A DNA stretch of 64,000 nt from Vicia villosa (GCF_029867415.1 NC_081182.1:15188497-15252496); one strand, 5' to 3'; counted from the stretch's first letter, positions 45,076 to 59,049 are shown. Program-made: numbers and translations. The notes: a model not told the origin generated them from the sequence alone.

Positions 45076-48000
45076 GCCCAAGGGGAGGCATGGTATAGTT
45101 GGTTTGAGCTCTTAGAGCGATTTCACCGGGAAACCATACTCTATGTCCTAACCTAAACTAGTGGAGATTCTTTGCACGAAGCCCAATAGGAGGCTATGGG
45201 GAACCTAGTGTTGTACTAAGTTGAATAAGCATATATAACACAATCACAAGTATGAACAAGTACGAACAAACATGAACAAGTACATGAACAAATATGAACA
45301 GTTATACATATATGACAAAGTGTGTGTATATAATGGAGTTTATGAAGGAAATATACCTGTAAGCATGATCCATTTGTATACATAGGGCTCGGGACTCATA
45401 CTCGGGGAGAAGTCCACTTGAGTTTATTCAAAACTATGTAAGCAGGTTTTTACAAAAGGGCTTGGGACTTATACCTACATGGAGGCCCATGGTATTTTTT
45501 GGGAAGATTTAAAGAAACCTTCATTTTTGGTTTGTTATTCAAAGTTAAAAAACAGATTGAGATATGTACAAAAATGTGTGTGTACAATGAAATACCTAAT
45601 TTCATGTACAGGAATGGGTATGTACAAAAGGGGCTTGGGACTTATACCTACGTGGAGGCCCGTGGTATATTTACAAAACATGGTTGATCGTTTTATTAAC
45701 AGACGCGAGGTTTCGTCGTTTGAAAAACGGTTTGAAAGTTTGTTTTGAAAGAAAGTTTATTTATTTTGAATAAAAAGACTGTGTAAAAAGAAAAAGGAGT
45801 GGGTCTTATACTCTCTAATATTCGAGAGGCCCCACATCGTTTTGAAAATCAATCAATTAAAAGATTTAATCAAAAGTTTCAAAAAGAAATGGTTCATTGT
45901 TTTTGAAAAGTACCGCGATCGCTCGTTTTAAAACGATTTGAATTTTGAAAGAAGTCAATTTAATCAAAAGATCACCCTCAATTAACACTTAGATGATTAG
46001 GATTTGCTTCAAAAAATATTTACAAGTTACTAAGTTTGAAAATCAAATAAAAAATAGTATTTAAAAGTATTAAAATTACTTAAAAACAAGTCATTTTAAA
46101 ACTATTTAAAATGTATCAAATAAATATTTTTTGATGATTTTTTTTTGATATTCTTAAAATATATATATTAAATGAGAGGTGTGTAAAAAATGAATGAAAA
46201 ATGAATTGATTTGGTTAGTTAAATAATTAATTGAAGTTTGTTAAAAAATGAAAGAAAAATAGTTGTAAAAAAAATGGTTTTGGTCCCTAGAGGTGTTGAA
46301 CCCACGCCCTTGTGTTTACCAGCCAAAACACTTGCCAACCCAGCTGCGCGCGCAGCTTGTTATTATAACAACTTCGTTTAATTATATTTGAAAACTGATA
46401 TTTGAAAATTATGAACAGAAAATGGCGCCAAGAACACCATCCCCATTTGATTTTGAAAATTCTTGAAACTGAACCAAATTGATCAAGTGAAGGGTCTATC
46501 TTGCTCGGTTTTGGACGAGGAACATGATGATAGCATTTAATTTCATTTATTTTCACTCTAAGACTATCAATTTTCTGATGAACACGAAGAACCCTAGAAC
46601 TGAAATTCAATGTGAAATCGTGTATGATCATGTTATGATGCAATTGATTGAGGGTTAATGATCCTCATAGGTGCAGAAACAAGATGTATGCTCATATTTC
46701 ATTTATGATGCGTGCAAGTATGAGTTTGAAGTTCAAGTGCACTTACCTCAAAAACGGCCAAACTGAGAATTGGATTTTGATCTGGAGATGTTACAGATGC
46801 TTTGTATCAATCTGAATAGCTTCAATGATGATTATGGAAGGTGTCTGGATGCTTGGAACCATATGAATTCATCTGTGCTAAGCTGTGGTACCCGAACTGC
46901 ATAACCTTGGAGTGTGAATCGAATCTGAAGATTATGAGGTTACAGATCATATGTGAGTGTTTGGATAGTTCATATGTGATATATGTGAGGTGTTAGAAGT
47001 GTTATTTTGGACAGAAATGATCTTGAATGGATTTTGGCATGATAAGGCTTAGATTATGCATATTTGAGAAGTGAGGTAGTGATTTTGAGTTTGAGATGTT
47101 TTTAGAGTGTGTGAGTGGATCAAACACATCCCATATGATGTTTGGGGTTTGTGGGAAGCATCACTTTGGTCAGAAATTCAAAGGTTTAGAGGTTGAGCAT
47201 TTTACCTCTTTGAAACTTAAGAAACTTGCATTCTAAGAAAGAAAGAGAAAGCCTATAATTTGTGTGACTTTGGTGTGATTTTGAATGGAGTTTGGACCTC
47301 TATTTATAGGCCAAAGAGTCTGCACTCAGAGCTTTGCAACTTGCTTCAAAGTTTGATGATTTGGCTTAAGGGATAGAAAGGAATCTTTCACATTTAATGC
47401 AATGGTTAAAAGTAACTAAACCATGGTTATTTTGGCCAAGCTTCTTATCTCTTTCCTATCTGATCTTAAACCAGAAAATATCATTCAATCATTGCTTTGG
47501 TGTGTCATTACTTGCATTATTTGGCAAATTGGTTCATAACGTTGCAAAAATGGCTTGAAATTTCAAGTGAAAATGGTCACTAATGTCAAAATTCAAAACC
47601 ATAGCTACACTCCATATTTTTTCATGCTCTTGGACATTTTGGAAAGCTCATATTACATACTTCAAAACCCTAGTTGAAAGTTTCTTCAAGATCTTTAAGG
47701 AAGTGGGTGAAAAAGATCCATGAACTTTGAGAAAAATGAGGTTTTAAGTGAAGTTTTCAAAAGATACCAACTTTGAAGCTCCATATCTCTTAAATGGTTG
47801 ATCTTATGGAAAAAAATTATATGTGACAAAGTTGTTCATTGGATCAAAATCTACAACTTTCATGTTGGAAGTTTTTTTCAGTTTGTAGGTGAAATTTTGA
47901 GAAATTCCCTCCCAAAGTTTGGAAAAAAACCATGAAAAACACTTAGAAAAAATTTCTAAGTATGAAAGTCAAACTTTTGACTTTTTGATTCTTGATTGAT

Positions 48001-48885
48001 TTTCTTGATTTTTCTTGACCAAATGACTTCTCATATCATATATTGATGATTTAAAACTTCAAAAGTCATGGTTGACCAAAATTCCCCAAAAGTCAATGGT
48101 GATCTTGTTGAGTTGACTTTTTCAGACGAATCGCATTTCTGGAGATTTCAAATGAAACAGGCTATCCTCACCATATGAATGGTATGAATGGATCATATTG
48201 AAGCATTAGAGGATATTGAGCCATGGTTTGAGTTGTGACACCATGTCCTGATTAAAAAGTCAGTTATTCAGTGAATTAGGTCAAAAACCCTAATTGTCGA
48301 CCAGATGAAATTGATGACTGTGGATCTTGAATTGAGATGTAATTTCCATTGGATGTTGTCATAGGGATTATTTGAAGATGATTGAAACCTTTGATTGACT
48401 CCCTGGGGATTTTTAGGGTTTCCCAAATGTGATCCCTGATTTCAGTCCCTGATAGTTCAAAACCCTGATCTGAGGATTTGTCTGATCAATCTTTGTGTAG
48501 GAGATGTTATGAGCCAATGGATTAGGTCAAAATGATGCACTTGAGGTCTTGATATCATGTCCCAAGCCATTAGGTCAAATTCTGAGCAAAAGTCAGGAGT
48601 ATGCTGTCTTCAGTCAGAACCCTAATTCAGTCGATTCAGAGCCCTTAAGTTTGTTGAAATGAATCTTTGAGGACCAAATGTTGATTGTAGATGAAGATGA
48701 TTCATTTGAGATGAAGGGAGAACAAAACCCTAATTAACTGTTACTTGCACTGATGAGTGATTTCCTGATTAAATCCTGCTGAGTCACAAGTAGCAAACAC
48801 AAGCTATGCAATTTGTTAGAGATGCAAATGATGCATATGCAAATGATATGAGGTGGTATCTTAGGTCAAAAATTGGGGTATGACA

Positions 48886-49965
48886 GCATCCACGAGAAGA
48901 TGAGTTGTAGCTTCTGAAGACAACACCAAAATTACATCTGCTGAGAATAAACAATAACACTAATTAACATCAGCTTACAACACCAAAATCAATAAACTAG
49001 CTCGAATCAGAAATATAGACAATTCCATATAACTCACCAGATAAAGCTTAATCTTTATATAACTCAAAGAAACATTTTGCCCAACGGAATCGCAAATCAT
49101 ATAAATCATCTTGTGTTAATTCTGTAGGATCATTAAATACCTACAATACGTAAATAACAATATAGAGTTATTCTTTGAAAATTCACATTAAGTTGTAAAA
49201 CGCAAAGTAAATAACAAATTAAAGTTATTTTATTACTTGCATCCAAGATTCGGTTACATTGGCAGAGACAATATCCAACATATTCAACAATTAAATCATT
49301 ATGACGCCTACAATTGACATTAAATATTTGTTCAAAGTTAGACAATTTTACACACTGATCTTGGAGGTTGTGCATTTGAACATGCGATTAATGATCTATC
49401 AAGTGTTTGTTATAAATGTCCGAAAAGATATATAATTACTAGTTTCAATGAAGTGAATTATTATTTAAATAATAAAGTAGGTTATCTCCTATGTATTATC
49501 TATTACTATCTGTTCTATGCAAATTTCAACTATTCATGTTCATCAATATTTTTTCTTTCTCTTCAAAATTGTTTTTTTTAATCATTTCTCAATCATTGAA
49601 TTAATCACATAAGCGATGGCTGGCCGCAAATGGTAGGAGATATCTCTTTTTTAGAATCGCATAGAATAACTAATTTAATATAAATATGAACTAAAGAATT
49701 TGCTCTAAAACTCTACCTCAGAATTATTTATTGATGCTGTTACCAGTATAAGTATAATCATATAACTCATCAACTATATTCTCATGGAGATGGACAAGCA
49801 ACAAGGATCTTCTAATTATGATATTTTTTTATGATTGGTATAAATTGCCATTACTTTGTAATTAATCTTTCAAATACGTTATCGATGTAAGGGTTGCACC
49901 CCTAGTGCGCTTTCTTATATCCAATTGTTTATTAAAAAAAAAGTTTATTATCCGGTTCTATCATT
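48886..49965. other. Spacer with a minus-strand gene fragment
   Basis: On the minus strand, 49375-49230 reads MHNLQDQCVKLSNFEQIFNV then NCRRHNDLIVEYVGYCLCQC and NRILDASNK. After an intron-like gap, about 49137-49050 reads VFNDPTELTQDDLYDLRFRW then AKCFFELYKD and a stop. It looks like the last two exons of an unrecognised gene, without upstream exons here. The remainder is AT-rich and unassigned. Confidence 0.35.
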
Positions 49966-50150
49966 GAACTAACTAATTTCTATTTAATCCATCTAATATC
50001 AATCAACTGGTCAATTAATTAACCTTCATATTTTTTTACACTGTTTTAACTAACTTAATTTTGTCAATATATTTTTTTCTCACAAAAATCACATTAATTA
50101 ATTAATTTTCTCATTTCATGAAATTAATATTGCTATAAATTGGAGTGATA
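49966..50150 (+). promoter_or_regulatory. Conserved promoter block, locus 4
   Basis: Carries TAACTAATTTCTATTTAATC, CTGGTCAATTAATTAACC, a TTCTCACAAAAATCAC version of the CTCAC box and TATAAAT at 50134-50140, all in the order seen upstream of 913. Confidence 0.6.
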
Positions 50151-50221
50151 CGAAGTCAATTTTATTCCATGCAAAACAATATTATCAATCAGAAATTAAA
50201 AACATAAAAATAAATAGTGCT

Positions 50222-50403
50222 ATGGGACAAACCAGTGCTTCAGTTGTTCTAGTTGTGGCATTATTTCTGAATGGCTGGCTATAATGTATGCTGGAAATTT
50301 TATGAGTTGTGTTACTTTGTTGATCATAAGTATTATGGTGAGTTCTTTGACAAGTGTAAAGATCTCGAAATGCAAAAAGTGCTAATCCTAATTTGTGTGT
50401 TAT
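50222..50403 (+). pseudogene. Four-cysteine peptide pseudogene, locus 4
   Basis: ATG 50222 opens the family signal peptide (MGQTSASVVLVVALFLNGW) but stops after 20 residues. An extra four bases (GGCT repeated) shift the frame. In the shifted frame the mature part continues as NGYNVCWKFYELC, then YFVDHKYYGEFFDKC. It aligns with the peptide at 913 with identical spacing (C-x6-C, then 14 residues to the last C) but has Tyr for the third cysteine and lacks the charged middle section. It is not expected to be functional. Confidence 0.7.
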
Positions 50404-50722
50404 AATTATCAAATAAATTTGTGTGTGGAAATATTAAGATATAAAGTTTAAGTATGTCCTATATAAATAATTTTCATATGTGATTTGTATTATTGTACAG
50501 AAAATATGTGCATCTGCACAGAAAAATTCATTGTTAATATAGGAATGTAAGATAAATTGCATTTTTTAAATGTATTAAGTACATAGCTATTGAAAATATA
50601 ATGTATGTTAATAGTGGAAATGTCAATATTATATAGGAAAACCTCACTATTAATTGGTGTTTACTTCCTACAGTGAATAATAGAGCTATTAGTATTGATA
50701 TACAATTGCTTCAATTAATGTT

Positions 50723-53700
50723 TTATATATACATAGTAAATAAATAACATCTAATTAAAGTTTCTTTTAGATAATATTGTAAGACACTTCTTTGAAGAAA
50801 GTATTTGTTGTTGTATTTAAAATGCGTTTGTTTTTGTGATGAATGAGAACATTTAGGCCTAATGTGCCCTTTAACTTTGAAATTGACACATAGTTTTTCA
50901 TGGCCGAAAACATCTCTCGACAAGTATAAACAAATATAATCTAAAGATTGACTTTGAGATTTGCTTATTGTCATGATAAAAGAGACAACAATTAGTAGTT
51001 GTCTTGTGATAAGTTTGAAAAGTCTCGGAGATTGAGATAGAAAGACAAAAATATTTTTGATATGTAAATGATATTTCTAATATTTTTACTTAACATGATC
51101 TTTGGCTCAATGACTTGGATTCACAAGCCTAATAACAACCAATGCTGTTCTATTATATAATCCTTCTAATTGATCCAAATTTCTCAACAGCATGATAGTT
51201 GTGTTAATCTTCAATTTTGTTAAGTGATTAGGCAACCCAAAAGATTTTAGGCAACTCAGAAATTATGGTTTTAATGTTTCAAAAACCTCATTGTCATATG
51301 CTTTAGATCTATCAATGGAATTACAACTCAAAAATTCCTTCTTTTCACCTAGAAAGTAAAGCCTCGCGAATGTAGCGTTCAAATAATTAAAACAAAAGTA
51401 TGAAGAAATGAGTAAATTTATAAATGGTTACCTGGAATAAGTTGTGGAATAAGTTGTGTGATATAATTCTTGATTTAATAAACTATTTCAATAGTTGAAG
51501 TCAAAATATTTCTAATTTGAAGGAAATGAGAATATATGTAGTTTTGAAGTATATCTGGATAAGTACTCAATACAATAACATTAATTGGATTACAATAATC
51601 AGTATCAACAACTCTTCGTAAATTGTAATATCAACATATCCATCATTTGGTTCTGATATTTTTCCATCACCAATTTTCAAAATTCATTATGAGAAATGTT
51701 TAATATCTTAAGATGTGTGTGAAGTTGAGCCATTTTATAACCTCATATTTTTTTGTAAAAGTTAGCTCTTTACAATAATCTCAAATATATGAAGCATTTA
51801 TTGATGCACGAACAGTATGTAATCTAGTTCCTCTTGGTATAGTTGGTAGAATTTGTATGAAATCACCACAAAATACATCAACCTTCCTCCAAATATTTGT
51901 GTACATGCAATCTTGTCATCACTTATAATATCCTTCAATAATTTGTTAAGAGTTTTAAAACAGAATTTATGTGTCATTGGTGCCCCGTCTCATATGATTA
52001 GCTTTGTTAACTTCAAAAGCTCCACAAGCTTTGAATCTTTTTCAATATTACAAATAAAAGATTCTAGAATAAGAATTGGAATTTTGAATTTTGAATTAGT
52101 TGTTCTTCCTCTTGGTAATAGTAAACTGAAAATATCATTTGATTCCATAGTAAAAATAATGTGACGGTGAGAACACAATGAAGCCAAAAGTGTGCCATCC
52201 ATTAGGGTAAGTGATGATACTCTATCATCATGACTACTATAGCTATTTGCATATGTATTTGATAATTTTTAGTTTATTTGGTTCAAGTTAGACCAAGAAA
52301 TAAGAAGAAATGGGAGAAGTGAAAAAAATAGAAATAAAGATGAAAAATATAAAGAATCGCCAAGCATAAAAAGAAAAATGCTAATGGAATTTGCGTGCGT
52401 GATGATGAACGATTGAAGAAGTGCGCGACTAAAAGCATTGTGTGCACAACGCTGATGTTAAAGAGAATTCTTGTGCGCTATTAAAGCATCACGTGTGCTA
52501 TTTGTACCTTTTTTCTGACGCTTTTTGACAACTATAAAAGGGGAAAAGGTAGAGGAAAAAAATGGGAGTATTTATGGAGCAAGGTTTTGACGTGGGAAAC
52601 AATTCCAGAGCTTATGAAAGAAGGTTTTCAGCCATTGAAGACCAAATTCAACCTTGAGTTCATGTATTATTTCTCTAAATTCTTTGTATTGCTTTTTGTT
52701 ACCATGAGTAGCTAAATTTATTCTGATTTAGTCTTATGGAGATGAACCTATTTTGATCTATTGAGACATATAACTTATTTTGTATTAATTGCATAAATTG
52801 ATATTGCAGTTTCTATTCAGTTACTATTTTGTGTAATGTTTTCTGTGTGTTGGCGAATTCGTCAATTAAACCTAAGTTTGTAGTGATTATTGACCTTAAC
52901 TCTATAAACTTGAACGAGATTAAATATTTAACTAAATAATTCTTTTAGGGATAAATGATTATTAGTTGTGGCTAAAGAATTAACGAACGTAATTTGTCTG
53001 ATTTTACTATCTGGCTAGCTAGTGGAATTAGGGAGTTGTAGTTTAAATTAACGAGTTATACATCAATGAATTGGGTATTACAACCTTATTAATTCGTCGT
53101 GACTCTATAAAATCAATTTTAGACAAATAAAAGTAGTCATCAACAGTGAGATTTACAGGATTCGAAAAAGATCTAATCGCTATTAATCTGATCAAGTTTT
53201 GCCAACAATTTTATTTAAGTTTTTATTTTATCTAAACAAACATGAAAACCCCAATTCTACTTTCTATAGCATTTGAATCACTTTGTTAAAATAAAGACAT
53301 TCCATTTGGATACAAACTTATAAATTTTATTACTTCGATACGTTTAGTATACTTGCTAAATTGTCATCATTGAGTTATTGTACATCTTCATCTATGTGCG
53401 TTAAACCTTGTTATATTGTGTATAAAATATGTCAAAAAAATGAGGAAATTTGTTGTGCAGTACCATAAATCAAAATTGAAGTTGTTTGAAATAAATGTTG
53501 TTGAACTTATATTAGCATTGAAAATATATTATACATGGGTTATTTGATAATCTTCTTTGTTCATATAGAATTCAATCTGGTAAGTACATCCATGAAATTC
53601 TTTTCATACATGATATGGTCAATTCATTGAAGCGGATAACTACATGGTGACAAAAAGTTTATGCAAAAACAAATCGGAACCTCAATTATTTTCCTAATTG

Positions 53701-55075
53701 ATTGCCTTAATAAACTCACAATCATATTAATCTTAAAGAAATCCCATTGCAAAACATGCTTCTCTGAAACTTTGATATTTAAACCCTTCAACTGTCTTGA
53801 TGTCGTCATAACTTGCAGTTTTTTTCTTCACAGTCAACAACATCCACAAATAATAGAAGTAGCATGTGGTTAGATAACCATATTAGACATGCAACTTTGT
53901 ACCCTCTTTTCTTGGTTTCCAACTTCTACTAATTTTAACATAAACAAACGTTGAGATAAATTGAACTTAAGTCATCGATTTTGCTTCCTCAAACACTTTG
54001 TTTGTTCCAAACCATGATGTAAACATTGATTGTGTAATACTTGGTTTTAGTAGCACATTACAAATCTGCTCATAATATTTGTACTGGACAAAATTTTCTC
54101 CTTCCATGTTGAAAAATAAATCCTTCAACATGTCTCGCGTGGTGATATATACCCGCAATCAAGGTATTACTTGATTTCATCAACAACTAGTTTACTTGGG
54201 ACAATAGAAGTTCGTGTTAGAACTATAACTATTGAAATTGGATCAAAGTCATTATTGATGTATTTGAAAGGTATTTAATTGAAATAATTTGATTGTACCA
54301 TTCCATGTTGATGTGTTCTTCATACTTTAATAGAAAATTTGAATTGTGAGGGACAACATGCCCATTCTACAACTTGATTCCATTCTTCTCAATTGTCATC
54401 CTATTATCTATTCTTTTATAGATTGGATACCCATCTTGGTCAACTAATGTAACTTCTTGAAATTTATTTGGATAATACTTGTAACACCTTCTATATTTTA
54501 TTAATGAGGAATTTGGATTTAACAACCCAAAAGAACCATGCACTTTGTTGCTCTTAACCAAATTATACAATTTAGGCTTTATTAAAAGATTAGGGACCCA
54601 ACATTAATTAACTTGTCTATAACATCTGGAATTAGATAGTTGTTTTATAGATGCAAGAAAGTTAAGATGTGAGCATGCAATAATCCTCACTTTTGGAACT
54701 CAATAGTGTGCATATCTACAAAGTTTATGACAAACTCAAAAATCATCATATTTATGGTAAAGCTATTCATGTAACATATTAATAATAAACAGGAAAATAC
54801 ATGCAAGCACTTTTCCTAAAACTCCTTTCTTTGTAACATCAACAAGTAGGTTATTAGACTTCATTTTGAAAATGACGATATATATTGTGGTTTCAAATTT
54901 AACGCACCAAGTACTCTCTAAATTTTCGAACCAATTCGGAAACCCCACTTTACTACAAATTACCTTGCCATCATATTTCAATTGATTCATAAATCTCGGG
55001 CTTCCAACATATAGTGATGGTAATATCACTCTTTTTATTCTGCTTGCTTGAACCTGGTGTTTGAATTTGATCACC
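50723..55075 (-). pseudogene. Decayed Helitron Rep-helicase gene
   Basis: Successive minus-strand frames follow the order of a plant RepHel protein. First comes the Helitron-like N-terminal region (55074-54763: VILPSLYVGSPRFMNQLKYD ... KKGVLGKVLA). Next is KVHGSFGLLNPNSSL with YYPNKFQEVTLVDQDGYPIY (54570-54367). A later helicase part (53809-53624; QWDFFKINMIVSLLRQS) follows, then the PIF1-type core RGRTTNSKFKIPILI (52110 region) with a WDGAPM-like Walker B. The end is MTISKSQSQSLDYICLYLS with VFGHEKLCVNF (about 50960-50870). Stops are everywhere, and 52260-53560 is foreign. The gene powers rolling-circle transposition when intact; this copy is dead. No termini were identified. Confidence 0.65.
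52260..53560. mobile_element. Insertion in RepHel relic, probably LTR DNA
   Basis: Interrupts the helicase frames. It contains a promoter-like ACTATAAAAGGGGAAAAGG at about 52532 and long non-coding DNA with TTAACGAACGTAATTTG-like phrases. It looks like an LTR of a Ty3/gypsy-type element, but no termini or partner were found. Confidence 0.3.
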
Positions 55076-55079
55076 TATT

Positions 55080-55980
55080 TCATTGAGGCTTCTATACTTT
55101 TAACACTCTTAGCTTGGTTTGATTTTTACACAACCACTTAAATCTCTTTAATTGAAGCATTGTGTAACCATCAATCAAAGATTGTTGAAACAATATCCTT
55201 GATGATAACAAAATTTTGGCTTTTTAACATCTTGTTTTCTTTTATTTTTACCCTGTTTCTCTAATTGTACATGTCTGCCAAAATGTAAAGGTCTTTATGA
55301 GTTATGGAATTGCATTTCATTCTACCCGTCGAATACTTAAACCTGAAGATCTTATCGCAACACACTCACAATACGCATCAAAATCATCAGGCATCAATCG
55401 AGACGCCACATTAGTGTCCATGTCTGAAACACCGACGAAAGCTCAACCGTACTATTCACATCAGGGATGTCTCAACCGACACAAACAACACAGAGGCATT
55501 AAATTCGATAACCATTACGGTTATTAGCCCTAAATCCATTTCTGAAATCTAGAAACTAACATCTATTATTCCTAATCAAGATCTATGATGTCTATTTCTA
55601 AAACAACACAAATCCAGAGCATTTAAGCAAAAAGATCAAGAACAACAACAATGATGATTTGTAAAGCAAATATATAAAAATGATCTCAATATCAACAAAT
55701 GTACATACAATAAGAGTAGAAATATACATATAAAATCCACCATTGGAATGAAACATAGGGAAGAAAGGAGATGAGCTGGAAACTCTCGTCGTATCAAGGC
55801 AATCGAGACAAATCCATAGCCAATCCACATGATGTAGCACCCAATGGTGTTTCCTAAACCTTTAAACCATCAAGAAAGGATCAGAGCTCAACTTGTCAAA
55901 GAAAAGATGATAAAACTTAACAAAATTTGATTTTACAACATATATACAATTCTGAACTTCCAGACCTCGCTAAGCCACAC
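55080..55980. other. Unassigned DNA
   Basis: One plus frame (55297-55527) and short minus frames are open but show no recognisable domain. No terminal repeats were noted. Confidence 0.25.
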
Positions 55981-55999
55981 AAATCTCGCTAAGCGAGCT

Positions 56000-56110
56000 T
56001 CCACTAAATGCATTTCCGAAAACATTAAATGGAGGGTGTTTTCGGAGATGCATTTTCGAAGACACCCATTTTTTGGGATTTCGGAAGTACACTTCCGAAA
56101 AAACGCAGAA
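56000..56110. repeat. Cluster of palindromes, CGGAAGT/ACTTCCG type
   Basis: TGCATTTCCGAAAACA and TGTTTTCGGAGATGCA form a 16-base hairpin arm pair with one mismatch. Twenty-odd bases on is TTTCGGAAGTACACTTCC followed by GAAA, nearly a perfect 22-base palindrome. It is related in style to the palindromes at 24651. Confidence 0.6.
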
Positions 56111-58379
56111 GTTTTGAAGTATAGAATTATTCTAAAACAGTGGTTTAAAATTAAGATCTTCAAAAATTTATACTATTTATTAGTTAATAAATTGACAATA
56201 ATGTTTCTTATGACAAATATATCGATCTTAATTATAAGGAGCAACCATTTCAAATTTTGGACCGATCAAATAAAACATCTTATAAAATTTTAACTTATTT
56301 TAAATAATAAGAGATAAAAACATATTAATTGGTAAGATAAGGTAGTATTTAATGGAATAAGTACATTCCTTTTAGAATAAAAAAAGATATTTTAATAATT
56401 ATGGAAATTTGTTATATTGAATTAATAATGATACACAAAATTAGAATGAATTTATTATATTAGAATGACCCAACAACTGCCATATTCAGTTCTTTTTATT
56501 TCTATCAATTAATAAAAAAAAATTTCATTTTGATACTTTATTTCTTTATTCTTTTGAATCTATCAACTATTATTTTTAGTATTTTAAAAAAATTATAAAT
56601 TTTGATTCCTCTAAATTATTTGCTACTATTTTAATTTAATTTTTTTTTTTTTGCGAAGTTTACGTGGTGCACTTGTGTATCTCAAATAATTTTTTTATGA
56701 CATTTCATCAATACAAATTTAAATTATTATTAGTTTAATAATTTTTCTATTTAATTTTTAAATTTTATTAATTTATTTATAAATTTGAGTTAAGTTTTAA
56801 TTGTTAAAATTAAAATTTTAATTGTATTTTTTTTATAAATTTTATTACTTTTAAGTTAAAATTATATTTTGTAATTAACTATTAAACTATTTATATTTAT
56901 AATTTAGCTATTTTATAATTAACGTAATAACTTTTAGATAATCTCAATAATTTAGTTAAATAGTTACAATTTTATAAATAATTTATTTAATAATTTAAAT
57001 ATTTGTTTTTTAAATAGTTAATAATAGTTAAAAAATAAATTAATAAAGATTAAAGTTATAAATAGTTAAATTAGTAAAATAATAATATTTTAAAGTTTTA
57101 TCATTGGTATATAAAATGCTCACGGTACTTGTATATTCAGTATATTAAAATATATATAAATTTTTTGATTAATTTATATGTTCCAATGATTATTTAATGA
57201 CATATCATTGATGAAATATATATTAAAAAAATAAATAAAGATTAAAAAGAAAACAATTAAATTAAGAGAATAATAATATTTTAAAGTTTTATCAAAATGA
57301 AAAGAATTAATATTTGAAAAGAAAAGATTGAATAATTATTTTTACTAATTTAAAGTTTTATGGATAGAATTAAAGTACTAAGATGAAAAGAATTAGTAAT
57401 TGGCAGACATAAATATAATTGAATACATCAGTTTTTTTAAAGAACACTTAATTTGATAGACTCTAATACGATATTAAAATTTGACATAACTCATTCTTAC
57501 AAAATCGATTGATAAGATGAGGAATGTCACTTTATATAAACTGTTTTTAATGCTCTATCTTAGAACTTTAAAATCTTCCTAATAATTTTTAAGTGATGAC
57601 ATTTTGCATAGACAACGTAACTTTTATAATTTATTTATAATCAAATGATATTGTTTACAAACATTGGCTTCTATATGACACATTTATGATATGAGTATAT
57701 AGTTAATGAGAATCATGTTGGGCTTTTTTTCTATATGAGTACCGTTAAAAGAGTAACTAAGTATTTATGTCGGTGGAAAATAGTAGTTATCATTTAACAA
57801 CTACTTCTAAAACCACATGATGTGGTCCAAACCAAAACATGTAAGATGAAAGTGAACCATATTAAAATTTGTCAGATATTAGGTTGTATTTCATCTTCAC
57901 ATGGCTAAGGGTAGTTTGTGATTTTATGGATTTCTATTTTGAGTTTGGTTGATGTAATAGAAAGGATGAGTTGTTGCTGTTGTTGAAGAAAGAGGAATTG
58001 TGTTACTGTAGAAAATAACCGTGAGAGTTGGAGAGAAGAAGTTCTTGTGTTTTAACTTATCTGGTGACATTTAGAGTTGAATCACCATTCAAATGGTTCG
58101 TGATGAACCCTAAAAAATAACCATTAGATTAAATTAAAATTTGTGAGTAGTTAAATAATGTCAGACACTTCAATTATACCACTTTCTCTTCTATTATCTA
58201 TCTTGAAAGCTTACTTCTTTATATATTTACTAATAAAATATTGAGATTCTTTTTATTTTGGATTAAATTGAACTTTGAGGGATTATACAATCCGATCTAT
58301 TGTAAAGTTTGGTTCAGGATATCATAGCATTAAAAAAGTTTTTGCTGCCAAATTCTAATCTGTAATAATGAACTATTTT
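56111..58379. other. Very AT-rich spacer, nothing recognised
   Basis: About 2.3 kb, mostly TTTAATTAT-like DNA. No coding frame of note, no termini and no RNA gene was seen. Confidence 0.35.
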
Positions 58380-58698
58380 TTTAACTGTCATTCTACTTTA
58401 TTTGGTTGGTTAGGAATGAGATTGTTTTCCAGAAAGAAAAATAGAACGTCTCGGATATGGTTTGAAAAGCGAAAGCTTTGGTGTGAAAATGAGCTAGTAT
58501 AGAGAAAATTGTTCAATCCAATTGCAATTTTTATGAATTCTCTAAAAATCCTATGTTTTACTTATTTTAGGGTGTAATTGGTGTGTAATTTTCTTTTCGA
58601 GCTTTCGTTCGTGTTCCTTTGTTATTGGAAGTTTCTTTGTATTCTTCTTTGAGAACTTTGGTTCTCCTTTCAATAGACTCTTGCTTATAAAAAAATAA
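58380..58698 (+). mobile_element. LINE-like 3' tail
   Basis: The stretch ends GAGAACTTTGGTTCTCCTTT then CAATAGACTCTTGCTTATAAA and an A-rich tail, a common form of plant LINE 3' UTR. A short RT-like end (TLFGWLGMRLFSRKKNRTSR in a plus frame at about 58395-58455) may precede it. The 5' part is absent. Confidence 0.35.
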
Positions 58699-59049
58699 AC
58701 TATCATTCTACTTTTTAAGAAAAATAATAATTAAATTAAAGTTATATATTGTAGATAGCCAAGTCGAAAATCCAGCTTACTCCAATAAAAATTGTGAGAT
58801 AATTCCAAAACATTTCTACTGTAGTTGAAATAATGATATTTTTTTTAATAAATAATGATATTTGTTAGGGAAGAGAAAAAGAATGCGGTAGATATTAAGG
58901 ACCAATAAGATCTTATAAGATTTAATTGATCTAATGGTAAAATTTAGTGATATACATGTGAAGGATTGGATTCAATTGAACGCACACCTTAGACATCACC
59001 TACTTATTTTTTAGTTTGTCTTTGTTTAAATAAAGTTAGAATTTTAGAA

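Larger units (their letters stand above)
44040..48885. mobile_element. Ogre-like LTR region, about 4.8 kb, non-coding
   Basis: The left part holds GAAGGGAAGGTATTAGCACCC (44118) and TCGCCAAGGATACGACCTTGTG (44362). The right edge ends AATTGGGGTATGACA at 48885, the same terminus as at 26278. Very long LTR-type DNA without pol is expected for Ogre elements of the pea/vetch group. Included are two tandem arrays (44606-44832 and 44930-45075) and long runs of GTTGACTTTT/AAAACCCTAATT phrases towards the right. The left limit and orientation are uncertain, and no gag/pol was seen. Confidence 0.45.

Noticed and set aside
46287..46643. 118-residue minus-strand ORF in the Ogre-like region
   Set aside because: No domain; it lies in repetitive LTR DNA with similar random frames around it.
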